Source: Amycolatopsis nalaikhensis (lineage in GTDB: Bacteria; Actinomycetota; Actinomycetes; Mycobacteriales; Pseudonocardiaceae). From it: a stretch of DNA of 64,000 nt. A program made the position numbers and the translations under genes. Under the pieces are notes generated by a model, which saw nothing but the letters and a program-made list of their open reading frames with translations, did not search any database and was not told the DNA's origin. The stretch's first letter is position 1. Every line of letters begins with the position of its first letter. The stretch is from assembly GCF_030264295.1 (NCBI RefSeq), contig NZ_CP127173.1, positions 7,075,501 to 7,139,500 of the forward strand, written 5' to 3'. This document shows, one piece after another, positions 26,907-33,771 of this stretch.

Positions 26907-26917
26907 GCGGACCGGCG

Positions 26918-27964
26918 ATGCGGAAACGCCTCCTCGGCCGCATGAACGTGGCCGTCCTGGTGGCCTTGCTGGCCGTCGTGACCGCGAGCTGCGGTCACGA
27001 CGGCACGCAGGCCGCGTCCGCCCCTTTCACGTTGCTGCAGGTGGATGACCACGGTGCCCTCGCCTACGACCCGTCCGGCGGCCAGCTGCTGGGCCTCGCG
27101 CGGGAAGGCCGGAGGCTTTCGGAAGTGTGGAGGCGGGATCTGCCGTCCGGGCGGATGCTCGACGTCACCTGCTTCGGCGAGTGTCCGCGCGCCGCCCTGC
27201 TCCTGCAGGATCCGGCGGCCTCGACCGGTTCTCGCGTCGAGCCCACCGATGCCCGCGGGCGCTCCGCGGATGTGTGGGCCGAGGAAGGCCGGCCGCTCCG
27301 GATCTTCCGCTGGCGTCAGGACTCCGCGCTTTTCGTCCGGCAGCGCGGAACCGCGACCGAGGTGGTCGCCCGCCGCGCGGGCCGGGAAGCCGTGCTGCCG
27401 GTGCACGCGGCCACGAGCCTGGTCGAGGCGGATCCCGCCGGTGACACCGTGGTGGTGGCCGACGCCGCAGCGACCACGGTGCTCACCGTTCGGGCGAAAG
27501 CGATCTGGGAGACCGTGAGCGAAATTCCCGGTGCGGCGACGGCCGCGTGTGTCGCGCCCGCCGGAGACCGAGTTCTGGTCATGGGCGACGCGGACGTCAC
27601 GGTGGACGTGCCGGGCGGCGCGACCCATCGGGCTCCGGCCGCGCTCGCCCACCCAGGGGCGTGCGCCCTCGCCGGCGGCTGGACCGTGAAAGGCGCACTG
27701 GGCACGGTGAACGGCGCTCCCAGCAGTGAATGGGTTTCTCAGCACGATGATTCCCGTGTCCAGTGGCGCCAGTCCTACCGACAACTGGGCCGCGTCCTCA
27801 TGGCGCCGTCGGGCAAGGTGGCCTGCCTGGCGTTCGACGACCGCCCGGTGTGCCGTACCGCGGAAGACACCGACGTCGACAGCCCGGCGGGCACGGTCGT
27901 CCAAGCGGCGGACGGTCGGCTGGTCTACCTCGACGGCGACGGCCTGCTCCGCGAATTCCCGTAG
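26918..27964 (+). CDS. Putative lipoprotein, beta-propeller-like, unknown function
   Basis: 348 aa. The N-terminus has a basic start, a hydrophobic core (NVAVLVALLAVV) and TASCGHD, a possible lipobox with Cys as first mature residue. The rest has repeated short beta-strand patterns such as GALAYDPSGGQLLGLAR, SLVEADPAGDTVVVADAA and VLMAPSGKVACLAFDD, which suggest a WD/YVTN-like beta-propeller. No catalytic motif is visible. It follows the small exported protein by 11 nt. Several earlier in-frame starts fall inside that gene and are rejected. Confidence 0.75.
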   Translation: MRKRLLGRMNVAVLVALLAVVTASCGHDGTQAASAPFTLLQVDDHGALAYDPSGGQLLGLAREGRRLSEVWRRDLPSGRMLDVTCFGECPRAALLLQDPAASTGSRVEPTDARGRSADVWAEEGRPLRIFRWRQDSALFVRQRGTATEVVARRAGREAVLPVHAATSLVEADPAGDTVVVADAAATTVLTVRAKAIWETVSEIPGAATAACVAPAGDRVLVMGDADVTVDVPGGATHRAPAALAHPGACALAGGWTVKGALGTVNGAPSSEWVSQHDDSRVQWRQSYRQLGRVLMAPSGKVACLAFDDRPVCRTAEDTDVDSPAGTVVQAADGRLVYLDGDGLLREFP

Positions 27965-27985
27965 CGGCGAACAGCCGAGCGACGG

Positions 27986-28447
27986 TCAGCTCTCGGCCGG
28001 TTCGAGCAGGATCAGCGGCACCTCGCGGTTGCCTTCCTCGACGGCCCGGGCGCGAAGGCCGGCGAAGAACGGGTAGAGCTCGTCGGTGTAGGCCAGCCAG
28101 TTCTCCCGCTCCGCACCCTCGGCCACCCGGGCGGTCATCAACCGGCGATCGGGGCCGTCCTGCAACTGCACCGTCGGGTGCGCCACGAGGTTGTGGAACC
28201 AGGCCGGATTGCGGGCCTGGCCGCCGGCCGCCGCGCCGATGGCGTAGACGCCGTCACGCTCGATGCGCATCAGGGCGACCTTGCGCAGCTTGCCCGAACG
28301 GGCGCCCCGCATGGTCACCACGACCACCGGGCCACCCCCCATCGTCGCGCCTTCGCGGCCGTCGGTGCGCTCGTAGAGCTCGACCTGGTCGCGGGTCGTC
28401 GGGTCGGCACTGGGGACGTACTCGCCGTCGAGCAGATTCGTTGTCAT
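27986..28447 (-). CDS. DUF385 (Ddn-like) deazaflavin F420-dependent nitroreductase family protein
   Basis: 153 aa, split beta-barrel. Family motifs are VVVVTMRGARSGKLRKVAL, VYAIGAAAGGQARNPAWFHN and LVAHPTVQLQDG, as in Mycobacterium Ddn and related F420H2-dependent quinone or nitro reductases. It is the last gene of a three-gene minus-strand set with a quinone oxidoreductase-like and an Fno-like dehydrogenase. Likely role: reduction of quinones or electrophiles with F420H2. Cofactor use is inferred from family. Confidence 0.87.
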   Translation of the reverse strand: MTTNLLDGEYVPSADPTTRDQVELYERTDGREGATMGGGPVVVVTMRGARSGKLRKVALMRIERDGVYAIGAAAGGQARNPAWFHNLVAHPTVQLQDGPDRRLMTARVAEGAERENWLAYTDELYPFFAGLRARAVEEGNREVPLILLEPAES

Positions 28448-28495
28448 ATCAGGGAATTCCTTTCGTCGGGGGTGGTTTTCACGCGTTGACCGGCT

Positions 28496-29497
28496 TCAGC
28501 CGGCCACCTGGATCACGGTCTTCCCGATGGTCCGGCCGCTCTCGGCGAGGGCGTGCGCTGTCTTCATGCTTTCGGCGGTCAGGCCCTCGAGCACGGTGGT
28601 GGCGATCGGGCGGAGGCGGCCCGCCTCGACGTCGTCCGCCGCCCGGGCGAGGATCCGGCCCTGGCTGCCGACGTCACCGCCGGCCACGATCTTGCTGAAC
28701 ACCATCTCGCTGTGCAGTGACAGCGATTTGCCCGTCAAGGCCCCCGCGTCGAAGGGGCCGGCGAGGTCGATGGCGGCCAGGTGACCGAAGGGGCGCAGCA
28801 CCTCGGCGATCGTCCCCAGGTGGCCGCTGGTGCCCGAGGTCGAGAACACCAGGTCGACGTGGTCGATCCCCGCCGTGCGGAGCTGTCCGGCCAGGTCGCC
28901 GTGGTGGTCGACGACCAGGTCGGCACCCATCGCCGTCGCCCACTCCCGTGACTCGGGCCGCGAGGCCGTGCTGATCACGAACGCCGGTGTCGTGACCTTG
29001 AGCAGTTGCGTGGCCATCGACCCGACACCGCCGGCTCCGCCGACGACGAGCACGCAGCCGACACCGGGCGGCAGCGCGTCCTGGTCGCGGAACAGCGATT
29101 CCCAGGCCGTGAGGACGCCGATGGGCAGCGACGCGGCGTCGGTGAACGCGAGCCGGTCCGGGATCTTGGCCACCACGCGGTGGTCGACCGCGACGCGCTC
29201 GGCCCAGCTGCCGTCGCGGGTGAAGTCACCGGTGCCCAGCACCCGGTCCCCAGCCGCGAACCCGGTGGCCGCGGGCCCGGCCGCGGCGACGACCCCGGCG
29301 AATTCCCAGCCGAGGACGACTCGCCCGCCGGGTTCGACGCTGCGTGTCCGCCGGATCGCGGCTTCGCCCGGGTTGATGCCGATCGCCCGGACTTCGACCA
29401 GCAGGTCACCGTCGCGCAGCCGAGATTCGGCGACTTCGGTCAGGGTGATGGCGAACGCGTCGAGTGTGTGCGCTTTCTCGTAGGTGAGCGCCTTCAC
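28496..29497 (-). CDS. NADP-dependent quinone oxidoreductase-like, zinc-independent MDR family
   Basis: 333 aa medium-chain dehydrogenase/reductase. The N-terminal GroES-like part has VRAIGINPGEAAIRR and GWEFAGVVAAAG. The Rossmann motif is VLVVGGAGGVGSMATQLLK. The cysteine/histidine cluster of zinc ADHs is missing, and the C-terminus (GRTIGKTVIQVAG) fits quinone or zeta-crystallin-type reductases. It starts only 4 nt after the stop of the upstream Fno-like gene, so the pair is co-transcribed. It probably reduces quinones or activated alkenes. Confidence 0.9.
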   Translation of the reverse strand: MKALTYEKAHTLDAFAITLTEVAESRLRDGDLLVEVRAIGINPGEAAIRRTRSVEPGGRVVLGWEFAGVVAAAGPAATGFAAGDRVLGTGDFTRDGSWAERVAVDHRVVAKIPDRLAFTDAASLPIGVLTAWESLFRDQDALPPGVGCVLVVGGAGGVGSMATQLLKVTTPAFVISTASRPESREWATAMGADLVVDHHGDLAGQLRTAGIDHVDLVFSTSGTSGHLGTIAEVLRPFGHLAAIDLAGPFDAGALTGKSLSLHSEMVFSKIVAGGDVGSQGRILARAADDVEAGRLRPIATTVLEGLTAESMKTAHALAESGRTIGKTVIQVAG

Positions 29498-29501
29498 GGC
29501 T

Positions 29502-30098
29502 TCAGTCCTGCCTCAGGGCGTGCAGCGCCGAGAGCGGCCCGCCGACCTGCATCAGGCGGCCGCCCTCGCGCAGCGTCCCGGCGTCGACCGGCGCGAATCC
29601 GAGGGCGTCGGCGACCGTGTGGAAATCCGCCTTGGCGGCCTGGTCGTCACCGGCGTAGAAGAGCAGCTGCCGTCCTGCCGCGTGCCGGGGATCGGCGGCG
29701 ATGTACTGGGCGTAGAGGGTGTTGAAGGCCTTGACCACGCGCGCGCCCGGCGCACGATCGGCGACGAACTCGCTCGCCGTCTCCACCCCGAGGTCGGTGA
29801 GGGCCGGCCGCATCGACTCGAAGTAGTTGGTGGTGTCGACCAGGATGCGGCCGTCCCACTCGGGCAGCCCGGCCAGGGCGTCGCCGACCTGGGGCCACGG
29901 CACGGCGAGGAAGACCAGGTCGGCGGCGGCCGCTTCCGCGACCGTGCCCGCGCTCGCGAGCGGCCCCAGCCGGGTCACGACGTCGAGCAGGGTGTCCGGG
30001 CCGCGGCTGTTGCTGAGCGTCACCTTGTGGCCGGCCGCCACGAGGTGGCCCGCGATCGCCTGCGCGACCGCCCCGGCGCCGATGGTTCCGAAGTTCAC
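29502..30098 (-). CDS. NADPH:F420 reductase-like (Fno-type) NAD(P)-binding protein
   Basis: 198 aa from GTG, chosen because AAGGGGA precedes it at good spacing; a TTG seven codons earlier is less likely. The N-terminus NFGTIGAGAVAQAIAGHLVAAG is the nucleotide-binding loop, followed by VTLSNSRGPDTL, the NADP-phosphate contact region of the F420-dependent NADP reductase superfamily. FLAVPWPQVGDAL and VKAFNTLYAQ are also family-like. If active it would link NADPH to F420H2 and so feed the DUF385 protein of the same operon. It could also be a dehydrogenase of other substrates. Confidence 0.85.
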   Translation of the reverse strand: MNFGTIGAGAVAQAIAGHLVAAGHKVTLSNSRGPDTLLDVVTRLGPLASAGTVAEAAAADLVFLAVPWPQVGDALAGLPEWDGRILVDTTNYFESMRPALTDLGVETASEFVADRAPGARVVKAFNTLYAQYIAADPRHAAGRQLLFYAGDDQAAKADFHTVADALGFAPVDAGTLREGGRLMQVGGPLSALHALRQD

Positions 30099-30130
30099 GA
30101 TCGTCCCCTTAGTCTTCAATGACGTGCATC

Positions 30131-30214
30131 ATCATAACTAATGATTGCCATCGTCATCATTAACTGTCAAGCGGGGCTCGTCCGTGGACACTCGGTTTGA
30201 TGATGGGTATCATC
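30131..30214. promoter_or_regulatory. Divergent control region with AT-rich inverted repeats
   Basis: Three elements lie between the Fno-like and TetR genes: ATCAT-AACTA-ATGAT (30131-30145), the 18-bp word ATCGTCATCATTAACTGT (30150-30167), and GATGAT-GGGT-ATCATC (30199-30214) with perfect 6-bp arms. The last is a good TetR operator candidate, about 30 bp upstream of the TetR start. Confidence 0.5.
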
Positions 30215-30244
30215 GGTAGCGAGCTCGTCAGAGAGGTGGTGGAC

Positions 30245-30856
30245 GTGCCCCGCATCACGCAAGAGCAGAAGCGGCTCAACCACGAGAAGATCGTCAACGC
30301 GGCCGGCGCGGGATTCCGGCTGCGCGGCATCGACGGCATCGGCATCGAGGAGCTGATGAAGTCGGCCGGCATGACGCACGGCGGGTTCTACAACCACTTC
30401 GCCTCGAAGGACGACCTCGCTCTCGAAGTCCTCCACCAGGGCTTCACCGACTCGCTCGGGGCGCTCGACGCGATCCGCGAAGGGCATCCCCGTTCGGCGC
30501 GCGCGGCCCTGCACGACATGGTCGACGAGTACCTCAACGCCGAGCACCGCGACCACCCCGAGATCGGCTGCGCGTCAGCCGCCCTCGTCTCCGACGCGGG
30601 CCGCCACGGCGCCGCCGCCCAGGCCGAATACCGGCGCGGGCTGGACGGCTATTTCACCACCATCACCGAGATGCTGCTCGACCGCGCACGCCAGTCGGGC
30701 ACCGAACTCACTCCCGCCGAGGCCCGCGAGCGCGCGGTGGCGCTGTTCAGCCAGATGGTCGGCGCGCTGCTTCTGTCCCGGGCGGTGGCCGACGCCGCGC
30801 CGGATTTGTCGGACGAGGTGCTGACGGTCAACCGGCGGCGGCTCAAGAAGCTGTGA
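30245..30856 (+). CDS. TetR/AcrR family transcriptional regulator
   Basis: 203 aa from GTG; upstream in-frame ATGs would include the operator-like palindrome and are not preferred. The HTH reads IVNAAGAGFRLRGIDGIGIEELMKSAGMTHGGFYNHFASK, the sequence style of the TetR subgroup that controls nitroreductase or quinone-reductase genes. The C-terminal domain (HPEIGCASAALVSDAGR, with one cysteine) resembles electrophile-responsive members. It is divergent from the F420-flavoured redox operon and should repress it. Confidence 0.9.
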   Translation: MPRITQEQKRLNHEKIVNAAGAGFRLRGIDGIGIEELMKSAGMTHGGFYNHFASKDDLALEVLHQGFTDSLGALDAIREGHPRSARAALHDMVDEYLNAEHRDHPEIGCASAALVSDAGRHGAAAQAEYRRGLDGYFTTITEMLLDRARQSGTELTPAEARERAVALFSQMVGALLLSRAVADAAPDLSDEVLTVNRRRLKKL

Positions 30857-31017
30857 CCGACGTCGGTCTCGCTGCCCGGTGGGACTCGCGCTCGGTGAGC
30901 CATTCGAGAGTGGCGTGTCTCGGTCATTCTGCGACGTCGATGGCGGGACGGTACGCCCGCGGTGCTCAAGCCCAGTCCCGATCGAGCCCATCCGAATGCT
31001 GAGCAGGTGGGCTCATC

Positions 31018-31473
31018 TCAAGGGCTGTGCAAGATCGCCCTGGCCGCGTCGAGCAAGTCGATCTCAGCGGAGCGGACCTGCGGAGCCGAAATCAGATCGA
31101 CCATGTCCTGCCAGTAGTAGCCCAGATGCGCGAAGCGAAACTCGTCCTCGGTCATCCACTCTTCCCCAGGCACGATCTTGCGCGCGAGCTCGGCGACCGT
31201 GAGCTTGCCCTGGACCAGCTCCTCGGCCAGCTCACGCAACCACCACCGAACAGCCTCCCGTCGACCAGGGCTCGTGATACCCAGCTCGGCCAATGCATCC
31301 CGGTGGAGATCCGCTATTTCCGTCGTTGCCGATCCCTTGCCGAGCCCCGCCAGCTCTCGCAGCGCCGGCGAGTCAACACCCCGCGCCAGGGCCGCCGCCG
31401 CGGCCGTCGGCAGGTCTTCCGGGCGCACCATCCCCGCGGCGTGCCGCCACGCCACGTCACGAAGAATGTCCAC
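31018..31473 (-). CDS. Hypothetical protein
   Basis: 151 aa from GTG (AAGGTGA upstream); an open extension of 39 codons exists but has a non-typical sequence. It is rich in Ala, Leu and Glu and appears all-helical: MVRPEDLPTAAAAAL, REAVRWWLRELAEELVQGKL, FRFAHLGYYWQDMVDLI. There are no membrane segments or signal and I recognise no domain. It lies downstream of the amidase gene on the same strand with 120 bp between, so it may be expressed separately. Confidence 0.6.
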   Translation of the reverse strand: MDILRDVAWRHAAGMVRPEDLPTAAAAALARGVDSPALRELAGLGKGSATTEIADLHRDALAELGITSPGRREAVRWWLRELAEELVQGKLTVAELARKIVPGEEWMTEDEFRFAHLGYYWQDMVDLISAPQVRSAEIDLLDAARAILHSP

Positions 31474-31593
31474 GCTTTCACCTTGCCCAAGCGAGCCCGG
31501 CCTCGCACCCCGATTTTGCGGCCCTTTCCACCATGCTGACAGCAAAGTCCACCGGCAACGCGCGCTCATGCCGATGGGCGTGCGCCCCACGGG

Positions 31594-33045
31594 TCAGCCG
31601 AGTTCGAAGCCGAACCGCCGGACGTCAGCCACTGGAAAGGACGGTTCGGGGGCGATGAGCGGCCACGGCCGGGCGGCTTCGAGCTGACCCGCCAGCCGGA
31701 ACAGCGTGGCCTCGTCGCCGAATCGGCCGAGGAAGTGAACTCCGATCGGTAAACCCTCTTCATTGCGCCACAACGGAACCGACATCGCCGGGTTGCCCGT
31801 GATGTTCGCGACCACCGCCGGGTACGCGACCGTCGGTGCGCCGCGCTCGAGTGCCCGCAGCGGCTCCTCCGGCATCGACGTGATCTCGCCGACGCGGGCC
31901 GGTGGGGTCGACATCGTCGGGGTCAGCCACGCGTCGAACCCGGCCAAGAACTCCGCGACCACACGAGAAAACGCCTGCAGGTCCTCGATTGCCAGGAGGT
32001 AGTCCGCTGCGCTCACGCGCTGCCCGGCTTCCCAGTACGCCCGGGTCAACGGCTCCAGCTCGCCGGGGCCGGGGCGGCGGCCCAGCTTGCGGATCCAGTA
32101 CCCCACGATCCACGCCGTCGCCGCGTTGAACGCCGTGCCGATCGCGTCGCCGACCGCCGGGGTCAGGCCAGGCAGGTCGGCTTCGACCAGGTCGTGACCC
32201 AGCGACGCGCACAGTGCGACGGCGTCCTCCAGCGCGGCGACGCAGTCCGGGTGACCGAGTGAACCGTCCGGCAGCCGAGGGCTGAACGCGATCCGCAACC
32301 GTCCCGGGTCGGCGCCTACCTCGGCCGCGAACGGGCGGGCGGGCGCCGGGGCCGGGTACGGGTCGCCCGGTGCCGGGCCCGAGATGGCGTCCAGCAGTGC
32401 TGCGCTGTCGCGGACCGAACGCGTGAGTGCGTGTTCGCAGGCCCATCCGCTGAGGACGTCGCCGTACTCCGGGCCGAGCGGTACCCGGGCTCGCGTCGGC
32501 TTGAGGCCGAACAGTCCGCACGCCGATGCCGGGAACCGCAGCGAGCCGCCCAGGTCGTTGCCGTGCGCCATCGGGACCAGGCCCGCCGCCACCGCGGCCG
32601 CCGATCCGCCGCTCGATCCGCTCGTCGAGCGGTCCGGGGCCCACGGGTTGCGGGTCGGCCCGTGCAGCACCGGTTCGCACGCCGGGACCAGGCCGAACTC
32701 CGGGGTGTTGGTCTTGCCGAGCAGCACCAGCCCGGCTCGGCGCAGCCGCCGCACCAGCTCGGACTCGTACGTGGAGACGTTGTCCCGCAAGAAAACCGAG
32801 CCCTCGGTGAAGCGAACCCCGGGTACCTCGGCGACGAGATCCTTGAGCAGGAACGGAACTCCGGCGAAGGGACCGGGCGCGGCTTCGCGTGCGTGGTCGA
32901 ACATCGGCGTCACGACGGCGTTGAGGATGGGGTTGAGCCGCTCGATGCGCTCGATCGCGGCCTCCGCCAGGTCCGCGGCGGTGAGCTCACCGCCGCGGAC
33001 CAGCTCGGCCTGCGCCGTGGCGTCCAGAGTGGACAGGTCGGTCAC
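31594..33045 (-). CDS. Amidase (amidase signature family)
   Basis: 483 aa. Catalytic lysine is in GVPFLLKDL, the cis-serine in RSTSGSSGGSAAAVAAG, and the nucleophile in GNDLGGSLRFPASACG. NPWAPDRSTSGSSGG and KPTRARVPLGPEYGD are typical of actinobacterial amidases related to 6-aminohexanoate-cyclic-dimer hydrolases. Its GTG overlaps the preceding small gene (GTGA), making a translationally coupled cupin-small protein-amidase operon. The substrate is unknown. Confidence 0.92.
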   Translation of the reverse strand: MTDLSTLDATAQAELVRGGELTAADLAEAAIERIERLNPILNAVVTPMFDHAREAAPGPFAGVPFLLKDLVAEVPGVRFTEGSVFLRDNVSTYESELVRRLRRAGLVLLGKTNTPEFGLVPACEPVLHGPTRNPWAPDRSTSGSSGGSAAAVAAGLVPMAHGNDLGGSLRFPASACGLFGLKPTRARVPLGPEYGDVLSGWACEHALTRSVRDSAALLDAISGPAPGDPYPAPAPARPFAAEVGADPGRLRIAFSPRLPDGSLGHPDCVAALEDAVALCASLGHDLVEADLPGLTPAVGDAIGTAFNAATAWIVGYWIRKLGRRPGPGELEPLTRAYWEAGQRVSAADYLLAIEDLQAFSRVVAEFLAGFDAWLTPTMSTPPARVGEITSMPEEPLRALERGAPTVAYPAVVANITGNPAMSVPLWRNEEGLPIGVHFLGRFGDEATLFRLAGQLEAARPWPLIAPEPSFPVADVRRFGFELG

Positions 33046-33332
33046 GGCGACACCCCGCCGTGCGCCGCGTGGACCTCGCCGAGCGGCTCGATCCGGGCCG
33101 GGGGCAGTCCGGCGTCGGCGATCGCGGCCGCGAAGCCGGGATCGGTGCTGAACGCGGTGAAGTCCGCTTCACTCGGGCAGCCGTCGAAGATCGTGATCCC
33201 GCCTTCGCGCTTCACACACGTGTGCAGCAGGAGCTGTCCGGGCGGGATCGTCGCGACGAACTTGTCGTAGGCGGGCAGCAGCTCTTCCGCCGCGCCGTCG
33301 AAGTGGTAGGCGGCCAGGTACACGGCGGTCAC
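33042..33332 (-). CDS. Small protein of unknown function in the amidase operon
   Basis: 96 aa. Start (GTGA overlap with the cupin stop) and stop (GTGA overlap with the amidase start) are both coupled. The sequence YLAAYHFDGAAEELLPAYDKF, LLLHTCVKREGGITIFDGCP and the C-terminal LPPARIEPLGEVHAA suggests a ferredoxin-like alpha/beta dimeric barrel of the ABM/DUF1330 sort, but I do not recognise the exact family. It may be a small accessory or isomerase-like protein acting with the cupin. Confidence 0.75.
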   Translation of the reverse strand: MTAVYLAAYHFDGAAEELLPAYDKFVATIPPGQLLLHTCVKREGGITIFDGCPSEADFTAFSTDPGFAAAIADAGLPPARIEPLGEVHAAHGGVSP

Positions 33333-33706
33333 CTCGCCTTCGCGTCGGCCATGTTGCGGCCGATGACGGCCATGGTGGCGTTCAGTGCGGCGGTCGGGCT
33401 GAACTCGACCAGCTCGGTGCCCGCGAAGAGCAGCGGCACGTGGCCGGGCGCGCCGTAGTAGGTGTCGCCGGCCTGGTAGACCTCGTCGTGGTCGGCGTAG
33501 CGGAAGACGATCTTCCCACTGACGACCGTGCCCCAGTGCGGGCACTGGCAGCGATCGCCCGGCAGGCCGCGGAACAACGGCGCCGGGTCCAGGTCGGCCT
33601 TGTGCGTCTCGTAGGCGACGGTGTACTCGCCGAGTTCGACGTAGCGGCCTTCGATCTCCGGCTCGTCGAGCGACAGGCTGGCTTCGGCTTTGGTGGTGCG
33701 CGGCAT
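33329..33706 (-). CDS. Cupin-like protein
   Basis: 125 aa; ATG preceded by GAGGAGGAAGCC. The central region CQCPHWGTVVSGKIVFRYAD and VYQAGDTYYGAPGHVPLLFAG is a cupin-type beta-barrel with candidate metal ligands His and Glu/Tyr. There is no signal or membrane segment. It is the first gene of the minus-strand operon that ends with an amidase, so it may act on the same nitrogen compound or its product, or as a sensor. The activity is not predicted. Confidence 0.75.
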   Translation of the reverse strand: MPRTTKAEASLSLDEPEIEGRYVELGEYTVAYETHKADLDPAPLFRGLPGDRCQCPHWGTVVSGKIVFRYADHDEVYQAGDTYYGAPGHVPLLFAGTELVEFSPTAALNATMAVIGRNMADAKAR

Positions 33707-33771
33707 GGCTTCCTCCTCGTCGTGGATCGGTCTCACCCGGCAGGCGTGAGATCCGGCCGCACGATGTGAGG

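Noticed and set aside
31474..31590. N-terminal extension of the hypothetical protein
   Set aside because: The added residues are irregular and Arg/Trp-rich, and a better ribosome site precedes the GTG at 31473.
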